9,723 nucleotides of DNA, taken from Dehalococcoidales bacterium. Lineage in GTDB: Bacteria > Chloroflexota > Dehalococcoidia > E44-bin15. Below are positions 1 to 6,215 of the stretch, in pieces. Every line of letters begins with the position of its first letter. The stretch's first letter is position 1. The stretch lies in assembly GCA_012974295.1 (NCBI GenBank), contig JAAXQM010000160.1, positions 1-9,723 of the forward strand, in the 5' to 3' direction. Under the pieces are notes generated by a model that did not search any database, had not been told where the DNA came from, and saw only the letters and a program-made list of their open reading frames with translations. A program made the position numbers and the translations under genes.

Positions 1-503
1 ATGCCGAACTGGGCATCCTCGGTGCATATTATTATGTCGCACATGGCGGCGAATATCTGACTGGCGCCGATGCACTTGCCGTGTACCTGGGCGATGGTAA
101 TCTTGGGATAGTCCGCGACATCCTCGTATTTCGCGCAGCGTCTTCTTTCAAAGCCATAATAGTCCTGCAGCGTGGGATTGATACTGGGGTGAACAGGCGG
201 AGTTTCCTCACCCTCGGGAGAGCTGAGGTCGTGGCCGGCGCCGAAGCCGCCGCCCGCTCCGCGTATGATCACCACCCTTACCTCGGGATCGTCATTGGCC
301 TTGTGCATCGCCGCCGATAGATCCTCAAACAGGCGGTCGTTGAAGGCGTTACGCTTCTCCGGTCGATTGAGGGTTATCCTGGCGATACGATCGCTTACTT
401 TCTCGTAGATGACCAGCTTGAAATCCCAATCGCGGTAGTCATTGGCCTCCCAGTAGCATTTCATATATTGCGTTTTAAAATCCCATCCAAATCCGGTAGG
501 CAT
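1..503 (-). CDS. Crotonase-superfamily (enoyl-CoA hydratase/isomerase-like) protein, C-terminus off the window
   Basis: This is the N-terminal 167 residues of a crotonase-fold protein; the rest lies beyond the left edge. The ATG at 503-501 is preceded by GGAGAG and sits 1 bp after the stop of the upstream crotonase, so coupled translation is likely. Family marks are TLNRPEKRNAFND (residues 44-56), the oxyanion-hole stretch RGAGGGFGAGHDLSS (81-95) and ITIAQVHGKCIGA (135-147). Compared with most family members, about 28 extra residues precede the usual first strand (LVIYEK); they are rich in Trp, Tyr and Asp. M14 is an alternative start but has no better ribosome binding site. At the position of the first hydratase glutamate (Glu144 in rat mitochondrial hydratase) I align Ile150, so classical hydratase chemistry is doubtful. 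It could be an isomerase, hydrolase or lyase of the superfamily. Family assignment is sure; the reaction is not. Confidence 0.88.
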   Translation of the reverse strand, partial: MPTGFGWDFKTQYMKCYWEANDYRDWDFKLVIYEKVSDRIARITLNRPEKRNAFNDRLFEDLSAAMHKANDDPEVRVVIIRGAGGGFGAGHDLSSPEGEETPPVHPSINPTLQDYYGFERRRCAKYEDVADYPKITIAQVHGKCIGASQIFAAMCDIIICTEDAQFG

Positions 504-504
504 A

Positions 505-1347
505 TTATCTCTCCTCGCAGAACTTATTAAACGGCCGGTCTCGCTGTTCTACTGCGGCTTTAAGTCCCTCTTTATTTCTCGTCTTGAAGAAATCGAACTC
601 CTCGGGCGTCATCTGTCGCTGCTGCATTACCAGCTGCATATTGTTTGTGAATCGCCAGCTGGTGCCGAGACCCCTGGCCTCCATCACCGAGTTGACGGCG
701 TCCTTAACGGGGGCTGTGGCGTCGCATGGGAGCAGCGCTATGCCCCTGGCCATCTTCTCGACCTCATTCTCAAGCCAATCGCGGGGCACAGCTTTATTTA
801 TCCGCCCCATCTGCTCAGCTTTGATGCCGCTCATATAGCACCCTGTGAACAGCATCTCCTTGGTCTTTTTAATGCCGATAAGATAAGGCCACAGCGGCAT
901 ATGCGGCAGCAGACCCATTCGCAACAGTGGGTCGCCGAAGAGCGCATCCTCGGCGGCGATGGTTAAGTCGCAAACCATCGCCAGGTAGCAGCCGGTGCCC
1001 AGGCAGTGACCGTGCACCTGGGCGATGGTTGGTTTGGCCAGATTGAAAATGGTCTCCCAGCGGCGGTTACGGCGTCGCTCAGCCTCCATCCGCTTTTTAA
1101 TGGTGAGATGCTCGCCTGGCTCAGAGAGTACCTCCAGGGTATCCACACCGCTGAGGTCCTGGCCGACGCAAAAATCCTTGCCGGCGCCCCTGAACACTAT
1201 CACCTTGGCCTCGAGGTCCATCTCCAGCTGGGGCAGGAGATCGTCGATCTCTGCCAGCATCGCATCGTTCATGGCATTGAGATCCTCGGGCCGGTTGAGC
1301 GTTACATAACCGATTCCGTCTCTCTTTTCGTATATAATCGCACTCAC
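505..1347 (-). CDS. Crotonase-superfamily (enoyl-CoA hydratase/isomerase-like) protein
   Basis: Complete 280-residue crotonase-fold protein acting on acyl-CoA thioesters in the cytoplasm. The GTG start at 1347 lies 6 bp after the previous stop. An ATG just upstream in another frame is followed at once by a stop, and AAGAAGGGA serves as the ribosome binding site. Visible motifs are TLNRPEDLNAMND (16-28), the oxyanion-hole segment RGAGKDFCVGQDLSG (53-67), TIAQVHGHCLGTG (107-119) and FGDPLLRMG (137-145). By hand alignment to rat hydratase, the two catalytic glutamates are replaced by Tyr121 and Leu141. The GQDL loop is shared with PaaG-type ring-opened or epoxide isomerases rather than typical FCAGAD hydratases. 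The C-terminal tail (KEGLKAAVEQRDRPF, 259-273) closely matches that of the upstream crotonase, so the two are probably duplicates. Its place at the end of a CoA-transferase/thiolase operon suggests a step on the same CoA-bound intermediate. The exact reaction is unknown. Confidence 0.93.
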   Translation of the reverse strand: MSAIIYEKRDGIGYVTLNRPEDLNAMNDAMLAEIDDLLPQLEMDLEAKVIVFRGAGKDFCVGQDLSGVDTLEVLSEPGEHLTIKKRMEAERRRNRRWETIFNLAKPTIAQVHGHCLGTGCYLAMVCDLTIAAEDALFGDPLLRMGLLPHMPLWPYLIGIKKTKEMLFTGCYMSGIKAEQMGRINKAVPRDWLENEVEKMARGIALLPCDATAPVKDAVNSVMEARGLGTSWRFTNNMQLVMQQRQMTPEEFDFFKTRNKEGLKAAVEQRDRPFNKFCEER

Positions 1348-1353
1348 TACATC

Positions 1354-2247
1354 TTATCCCTTCTTAGGTTTGGGCTGCGGGAAATATTTTTCGAATGGAG
1401 CATCGCGCTCCTCTATTGCAGCCTTAAGCCCTTTTTCCTTTTTTATCCCGTAGAAATCGAAGCCGCCGCGGTCGGTCAGGTGCCGCCCGGGACGCTGTAT
1501 AGCACTCAGCACGTGTGCGTTGCTGGCTAGCCTGCGTCCTGCGGCCAACCCGGCCAGGTCCAGGACTGTCATACTATAGCACCAGAAGTCGGTCATCTGA
1601 TCCCAGCCACCGATACCGGCCGACTGGGCGAAGACCTCCACTTCGGTTGCCATCGTCTCCTCCAGCCGATCGGCGGGCACCGCTTTCATAACCAGACCGA
1701 TCCGCTCCGCCTCCCTGCCGTCGATGTACTTTCCAGTAAGGAGGAGCTCCTTAGTTTTCTTTAATCCGATACGGAAGGTCCACAATGGGTTAGGTGAGGC
1801 GATGCCCATACGAACAGAGGGGTCGCCGAACACTGCGTCCTCGGTGCAGATGGCAGCGCGGCAGGCCATCGCCAGGTCAAGACCCATTCCCAGACAGTGG
1901 CCATGAACCTGGGCGACCGTAATCTTAGGGAATTCGAAGATATATTGCCACACGCTCTGGTTCTGCAGCGACATAGTGAATATATCGTAGAGATAGGCCT
2001 TCTCGCGCGGATCGGGTGGCATCACCTGCTCTGTGCCCTCGCCGCTGAGGTCCTGTCCGGTGCAGAATGACTTTCCTGCCCCCTTGATTACCACCACCTT
2101 CGATTCGAAATCCCGCTTCACCTTGTCCAGCGCCTTTATCAAGTCCCTCAACACCTCATCGTTTATGGCGTTCAGCTTGTCCGGTCGGTTAAGGGTAATC
2201 GTGGCTACCTTTCCATCTAATTTAAGAATCACGTGCTTATATTTCAT
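1354..2247 (-). CDS. Crotonase-superfamily (enoyl-CoA hydratase/isomerase-like) protein
   Basis: Complete 297-residue crotonase-fold protein, the first of three in tandem. The ATG at 2247 has a fitting ribosome binding site (GAGAGGAT) about 7 bp upstream. Motifs are TLNRPDKLNAIND (18-30), the oxyanion-hole segment KGAGKSFCTGQDLSG (55-69), TVAQVHGHCLGMG (110-122) and FGDPSVRMGI (140-149). Aligned by hand to rat hydratase, the first catalytic glutamate is replaced by Asp124 and the second by Ser144. It thus keeps one acid of the pair, more than its two neighbours do, and is the best candidate among the three for an active hydratase, isomerase or hydrolase. The C-terminus ends in a basic, proline-rich tail (KPKKG). 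A 164-bp gap separates it from the CoA-transferase upstream, and a possible internal promoter lies in that gap. In a bbs-like reading it would fill the BbsH hydratase role, but this is inference from context. Confidence 0.93.
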   Translation of the reverse strand: MKYKHVILKLDGKVATITLNRPDKLNAINDEVLRDLIKALDKVKRDFESKVVVIKGAGKSFCTGQDLSGEGTEQVMPPDPREKAYLYDIFTMSLQNQSVWQYIFEFPKITVAQVHGHCLGMGLDLAMACRAAICTEDAVFGDPSVRMGIASPNPLWTFRIGLKKTKELLLTGKYIDGREAERIGLVMKAVPADRLEETMATEVEVFAQSAGIGGWDQMTDFWCYSMTVLDLAGLAAGRRLASNAHVLSAIQRPGRHLTDRGGFDFYGIKKEKGLKAAIEERDAPFEKYFPQPKPKKG

Positions 2248-2280
2248 ACACTCATCCTCTCATCGCGCAGAATATGTCTC

Positions 2281-2310
2281 ATTTTAACGAAAAATACGAG
2301 TGAATAACAA
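2281..2310 (-). promoter_or_regulatory. Possible internal promoter upstream of the crotonase genes
   Basis: On the minus strand, TTGTTA (2310-2305) and TAAAAT (2286-2281) are separated by 18 bp, matching 4/6 and 5/6 positions of the sigma-70-type consensus. Transcription would begin about 30 bp before the ATG at 2247. The site lies in the only gap among the last four genes, so the three crotonases could be expressed separately from the genes before them. The sequence is AT-rich, so a chance match is possible. Confidence 0.35.
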
Positions 2311-2360
2311 CCATTGACCGAATGACACTATTGAAACAGCCTATATCAACCCGGTAATCC

Positions 2361-2393
2361 ATCAGACTCTTGGTGCCGATAAAATCAGACTCT
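2361..2393. repeat. Direct repeat ATCAGACTCT, two copies 23 bp apart
   Basis: Identical 10-mers ATCAGACTCT occur at 2361-2370 and 2384-2393, in the gap between the second CoA-transferase and the first crotonase. The 23-bp period is about two helical turns, which would suit paired protein-binding sites on one DNA face. No function can be assigned. I saw no clear hairpin-plus-U-tract terminator in this 164-bp gap. Confidence 0.4.
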
Positions 2394-2411
2394 CTCTTTT
2401 TAACCAATATC

Positions 2412-3623
2412 CTAATAAAGGACCTTTTCTGCTACCAGCCTGGAGATTTCCTCTTCTGGCATACCCAGGAGTTCTGTTAATACATATTCAGTGTGTTCAC
2501 CGAGTAATGGTGCTGGACTGGTAACCCTTGCCGGCGTGGCGGAGAATTTCCACGGTGGAGTGAGCACATATAGCTCCCCTTCTTCAGGGTGTTGCACTGT
2601 AGCAAAGCATTCCCGCTCCCGGCAGTGGGGGTCATTAAACAGCTCTTCATTGCTGAAGGAGGGGGCTGCGGCTACTCCCGCTGTCTGCAGTATATTCATC
2701 ACCTCATAGTGGGTGTGAGTATTAGTCCACGCTTCGACGAGCTTATCCAGCTCCTCCTGGTGCTGCCACCGGGATAACTGGTCGCTGAACCTTTCATCTT
2801 CAGCCCATGCGGGATTCCCAATGGCCTGGCACAGGGCCGCCCATTCATTGTCATTTGAGATGGCTATACTTACCCACTTATCCTCACCGTCGCAGCGGTA
2901 ACAATTATGCGGAGCCATAATATCGTCCCGATTCCCGTTGTGTGTACGAACTCTGCCATTCATCGTATAATCCATGATGATCTCTCCGATGCCGCAACTG
3001 AGTGCCTCCCGCGCGGAGAAGTCGATGAATTGGCCTTCACCTGTCTCTTCGCGATAGTTAAGGGCAGCCAGGATGGCAAAGGCGGCAGTTGTACCTGGCC
3101 TCAGGTCCGCACTGCTCCTCATGATTACCGGTGGGCCTCCCGTATAGCCGGTTACCTCCGATAGCCCGCTGAGCGCTCCCATGGTCACGGCATAGGCGAT
3201 ATACCCTTTTTCCGGGCCTGTGGCGCCGTGGCTTGACGCAGAGAGCATTATTATATCTCTCTTGATTTCCTTGAGGACATCATAGCCCAGGCCCAGCTTG
3301 TCCATGATGCCGGCCCTGAAGTTGTCCACAACCACATCGCTGATGTGGACCAGTCTCTTGGCTAGCTCAACCCCTTCGGTTGTGCTCAGGTCGAGGGATA
3401 TGCTCAGCTTATTGGCATTCAGGCTGTTAAAGCAATCGGCAGATGCCCTTGCCGAGCCAAAGACAACCGCAGATTCTTCTCTCCTGAAATGGTCTATATT
3501 AGCCATGCTCTCCACTTTGATAACCTCAGCACCCATGAAGGCCAACAGCAGTGTTATCTGCGGTCCGGCAGCATAGCGAGTGATATCGAGTATTCGTACT
3601 CCGCTGAGGCTATCCATATGCAT
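2412..3623 (-). CDS. Class III (CaiB/BaiF family) CoA-transferase, subunit with the catalytic Asp
   Basis: A 403-residue class III CoA-transferase, which moves CoA between carboxylic acids through an aspartyl-CoA/anhydride intermediate; the usual family length is about 400. The N-terminal family signature is at residues 9-38 (AGP at 19-21, GAEVIKVES at 31-39). The central nucleotide-pocket region around 185-204 reads ILAAL followed by REETGEGQFIDFS. Asp173 (SSADLRPGTTA) aligns with the catalytic Asp169 of formyl-CoA transferase. The C-terminal APLLGEHTEYVLTELLG (371-387) is also typical. ATG at 3623 was used; a second in-frame ATG two codons on (3617) is equally plausible because AGAG upstream is 4 or 10 bp away. 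It is paralogous to the CoA-transferase just upstream, from which it is separated by a repeat-filled 185-bp gap. The pair may form a heteromeric enzyme like the BbsE/BbsF benzylsuccinate CoA-transferase. Donor and acceptor acids are unknown. Confidence 0.94.
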   Translation of the reverse strand: MHMDSLSGVRILDITRYAAGPQITLLLAFMGAEVIKVESMANIDHFRREESAVVFGSARASADCFNSLNANKLSISLDLSTTEGVELAKRLVHISDVVVDNFRAGIMDKLGLGYDVLKEIKRDIIMLSASSHGATGPEKGYIAYAVTMGALSGLSEVTGYTGGPPVIMRSSADLRPGTTAAFAILAALNYREETGEGQFIDFSAREALSCGIGEIIMDYTMNGRVRTHNGNRDDIMAPHNCYRCDGEDKWVSIAISNDNEWAALCQAIGNPAWAEDERFSDQLSRWQHQEELDKLVEAWTNTHTHYEVMNILQTAGVAAAPSFSNEELFNDPHCRERECFATVQHPEEGELYVLTPPWKFSATPARVTSPAPLLGEHTEYVLTELLGMPEEEISRLVAEKVLY

Positions 3624-3664
3624 ACATCTCTATTTTGAGGGTGCTGGAACATGCTTGATCAACC

Positions 3665-3740
3665 CCCATAACCCCCAGTCTTGGGGGACTTCCAAAGTTG
3701 GGGGACACCCCCAGACCCCCGGCAGGAAGTCTCCTGCTCC
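3665..3740. repeat. Hairpin-rich G-tract intergenic repeat
   Basis: A run of consecutive stem-loops made of C5 and G5 tracts. Stem CCCCCA (3672-3677) pairs with TGGGGG (3682-3687). ACTT (3688-3691) pairs with AAGT (3695-3698). GGGGG (3700-3704) pairs with CCCCC (3708-3712). CAGGA (3723-3727) pairs with TCCTG (3732-3736). The 21 bases at 3700-3720, read on the minus strand, match 18 of 21 bases at 8881-8901 on the plus strand, so the window holds two members of one repeat family in opposite orientation. It sits between the two CoA-transferase genes and, when transcribed, could fold strongly and partly terminate or stabilise the operon mRNA. I recall similar G-tract repeats between genes in Dehalococcoidia-type metagenome contigs, but cannot check this. 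Confidence 0.65.
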
Positions 3741-3808
3741 TCTTTTTCAGCGGTCTAATTTTATTCACATGCGTTGGAGCATATGAAGTTGTTGACATAA
3801 TCACTATA

Positions 3809-5017
3809 CTAAATTACTCCCGCTGCTCCGAGCTTGGCCAGCTCCTCACGGCTATGCTCAAGCCGCCGCGTGAATATCTCCTCGTTGTGCTCGCCCAGCA
3901 GTGGGGCCGGTCGTGTTACCTGCCATGGCGTCTCGGAGAATTTATAAGGTGCTGATGGATACTTGACCCTACCTGTCTTAGGGTGGTTGATCTCCGCAAA
4001 GAACTCTCTTGCAGTAAGATGTTCGGAATCAACCAGATCCTTTGACGAATAAACCATTGCAAAGGGGACTCCCGCAGCCTGTCCCTGATGATACAGGTCC
4101 TCTTTATTATGATTAACCAGCCATTCTGTTAGCAGTGCGTTTATCAACTCGCCGTGTTTGTATCGGCCGGCGTAATCCTTGAACTTCTCATCGTGAGCCC
4201 ACTCCGGGTCTCCCATGAACTTTACCAGCCGGTCCCATTGAACCGATTCCCAGGTTATAAATACGGTGTAACCGTCCTTACACGGCAGGGCTCCTCCGTA
4301 TGGAACCCCCTGCTTGGCCCGGGTGATGACCTCTCCCTCATTGGCAGATCTGACCATATCCAGTCGGTTGAGGGCCATCAGTGATTCCTGTTTTGAGATA
4401 TCTATCCGCTGCCCTATACCGGATTTCCTTCTCCAGTAAAGGGCGGCAAGGATTGCAATGGCAGCGCTCAGCCCGCTGTCGTATTCCGTGAGAAACCCCC
4501 CAACCTTGAGTGGGGGGCGGCCAATGTTCTCTACTCCACCCGGTGTAAGATAACCCTCCCCACCGCAATGAAATATATTGAGGGGATAGGCCTTGTAGTC
4601 TCGATAGGGGCCGGTCTGACCAAAAGGGGTTATTGAGGCCATTACAAGACGGGGGTTAAGCTCTTTGAGGCTGTCGTAATCCAGCCCCTGTTCGGTCATA
4701 TACTGAGGCGGGTTATCCTCTACCAGGACGTCGGACTGCTTCACCAACTCCTGAAAGATGTCTTTACCGGTTGCTGTGGTTACATTTAAGGTAATCCCCA
4801 GCTTATTGGTGTTGAGATAAAGGAAGAGACCGCTCTTATCGGGGTCGGGTATATCGTGAAAGAAGGGTGGTGAATTCCTTGCAGCATCTCCGTGCCCCGG
4901 CCTTTCGACCTTTATAACCTCGGCGCCCAGGTCAGCAAGCAGCTTGGTGCTATAGGATCCGGCTACATCGTGGCAAAGCTCCAGTACCTTTATGGAAGCC
5001 AGTGCTCTTTTCGGCAT
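3809..5017 (-). CDS. Class III (CaiB/BaiF family) CoA-transferase, subunit with Glu at the catalytic Asp position
   Basis: A 402-residue class III CoA-transferase. Family marks are VLELCHDVAG (11-20), GAEVIKVERPGHGDAAR (31-47), ILAAL with RRKSGIGQRIDIS around 189-208, and APLLGEHNEE (371-380). Hand alignment through the ILAAL motif puts Glu178 (LTEYDSG) at the position of formyl-CoA transferase Asp169, with an Asp two residues later (Asp180). If the alignment holds, this chain may be the non-catalytic or modified partner of the CoA-transferase encoded next, which keeps the Asp. ATG at 5017 lies 7 bp after the thiolase stop. No good ribosome binding site is visible (only GGCGGG), so translation probably depends on coupling. 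A residual shift in the alignment could restore Asp180 as the nucleophile. Family assignment is certain; substrate and activity are not. Confidence 0.94.
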   Translation of the reverse strand: MPKRALASIKVLELCHDVAGSYSTKLLADLGAEVIKVERPGHGDAARNSPPFFHDIPDPDKSGLFLYLNTNKLGITLNVTTATGKDIFQELVKQSDVLVEDNPPQYMTEQGLDYDSLKELNPRLVMASITPFGQTGPYRDYKAYPLNIFHCGGEGYLTPGGVENIGRPPLKVGGFLTEYDSGLSAAIAILAALYWRRKSGIGQRIDISKQESLMALNRLDMVRSANEGEVITRAKQGVPYGGALPCKDGYTVFITWESVQWDRLVKFMGDPEWAHDEKFKDYAGRYKHGELINALLTEWLVNHNKEDLYHQGQAAGVPFAMVYSSKDLVDSEHLTAREFFAEINHPKTGRVKYPSAPYKFSETPWQVTRPAPLLGEHNEEIFTRRLEHSREELAKLGAAGVI

Positions 5018-5024
5018 GGGTTAC

Positions 5025-6203
5025 TTAGCCCGCCTGTCCCAGGATGGTGATAATAGGAAGCAGGCTTCCCGGGTGTCCGCCCTGGTTATGCGATAACCCT
5101 AGCTTTACATCCTTTAGCTGGCGTTCTGCCAGCTCTGCTTTGCCCTGAATCTGCTTATATACTTCGTAGCACTCCCTTAGCCCGCTGGCACCAATGGGGT
5201 GGCCGAAGGACTTCAAACCACCATCGGTATTAACCGGCAGTTCGCCGGTTAGGGTAAAGGTGCCGGCATCGATATCCTCCTTAGCCTTCCCTTTCGGACA
5301 GATACCGATTGCTTCAAGTGTCAGCAGCTCACTAATTGTAAAGCAGTCGTGCAGCTCCAGGATGTCCAGCTCCTTTCGCGGGTTAGTGATTCCTGCCTGC
5401 TCGTAGGCCTGTTTCGCTGCAGCCTCTGTTTCGGGCAGGTGGATATAGTCATAACTGGCATCCTCTTTCCCCAGACTGGGGCCAATGGCAAGCCCTATTC
5501 CCTTAATCAGTACATAGTCATCTCGGAAGCTCTTGGCCATGTCCGCCCTGGTTAAGATGGCAGCGGCAGCGCCATCGGTGTTGCCACAACAATCGAATAG
5601 CCCCAGTGGCCAGGCTATAATCGGGGCACTCAGAACCTGCTCTATGGTTACCTCTTTACGAAGATGCGCCTTTGGGTGGCGCGCACCGTTATAGTGACTC
5701 TTCACTGAGATTCGTGCCAGGGTTTTCTTGCCTTCCTGCGGGTCGATACCATATGTCTGGAAGTATCGCGTGGCAGCCATCGCCCACCTTCCCGGCGCGG
5801 TAACATTGACTCCCAGAACGGGATGGGTATAGCCAGCGGGTAACCCGGCAAGCCCAGAATCCTTTAGCTTCTCAAATCCTATGCACAGCACAACATCATA
5901 GACACCGGCGGCTATGGCATACGTTGCATTTCTTATAGTCTCCATGCCGGTGGCGCAGAAGTTCTCTACCCGGGTTATGGGAATGCGGTCGAGTTTAAGC
6001 GGTCCTGAGACACAGATCCCTCCTATACCGGAGAAAGCTGTTCCTACCCAGACTGCCTGGATGTCCTCGCGTCCCAGGCCGGCATCATCATAGGCTTCGT
6101 AGACAGCGTCGATAATCATATCATCGGCGCTCATATCCCAGTTCTCGCCGAACTGGCTGCATCCCATGCCTACGATGGCAACTTTGTCTTTGATCGTCTC
6201 CAT
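5025..6203 (-). CDS. Thiolase-fold acyl-CoA C-acyltransferase (SCP2/archaeal-type, DUF35-associated)
   Basis: A 392-residue thiolase of the SCP2/archaeal type that typically works with a DUF35 protein. It would cleave a 3-oxoacyl-CoA (or the retro-aldol equivalent). The nucleophile is Cys83 in ENFCATGMETIRNA (80-93). HDCF (285-288) and GHPIGASG (334-341) supply the conserved histidines. The last thiolase motif reads SHNQGGHPG (371-379) and lacks the second cysteine of classical biosynthetic and degradative thiolases, as is usual in the SCP2/archaeal group. A region near 204-212 (FDCCGNTDGAAAA) matches the family's D-GA loop. ATG at 6203 has AAGG 9 bp upstream and lies 12 bp after the stop of the HMG-CoA-synthase/DUF35 fusion. 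This adjacency mirrors archaeal thiolase/HMG-CoA-synthase/DUF35 complexes and the bbsA-bbsB pair. It most likely carries out the cleavage step of the pathway. Confidence 0.93.
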   Translation of the reverse strand: METIKDKVAIVGMGCSQFGENWDMSADDMIIDAVYEAYDDAGLGREDIQAVWVGTAFSGIGGICVSGPLKLDRIPITRVENFCATGMETIRNATYAIAAGVYDVVLCIGFEKLKDSGLAGLPAGYTHPVLGVNVTAPGRWAMAATRYFQTYGIDPQEGKKTLARISVKSHYNGARHPKAHLRKEVTIEQVLSAPIIAWPLGLFDCCGNTDGAAAAILTRADMAKSFRDDYVLIKGIGLAIGPSLGKEDASYDYIHLPETEAAAKQAYEQAGITNPRKELDILELHDCFTISELLTLEAIGICPKGKAKEDIDAGTFTLTGELPVNTDGGLKSFGHPIGASGLRECYEVYKQIQGKAELAERQLKDVKLGLSHNQGGHPGSLLPIITILGQAG

Positions 6204-6215
6204 TAGTTTATGCCT

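Noticed and set aside
1006..1530. 174-residue plus-strand open frame
   Set aside because: It is antisense to two well-supported crotonase genes, and its sequence shows no domain; a shadow of their codon pattern.
3665..3740. CRISPR-like array
   Set aside because: The G-tract elements are irregular, adjacent hairpins with no constant repeat length and no unique spacers.
3610..3804. 64-residue minus-strand open frame over the G-tract repeat
   Set aside because: Its glycine/proline-rich peptide is simply the translation of the hairpin repeat, it overlaps the start of the CoA-transferase gene, and it has no family resemblance.
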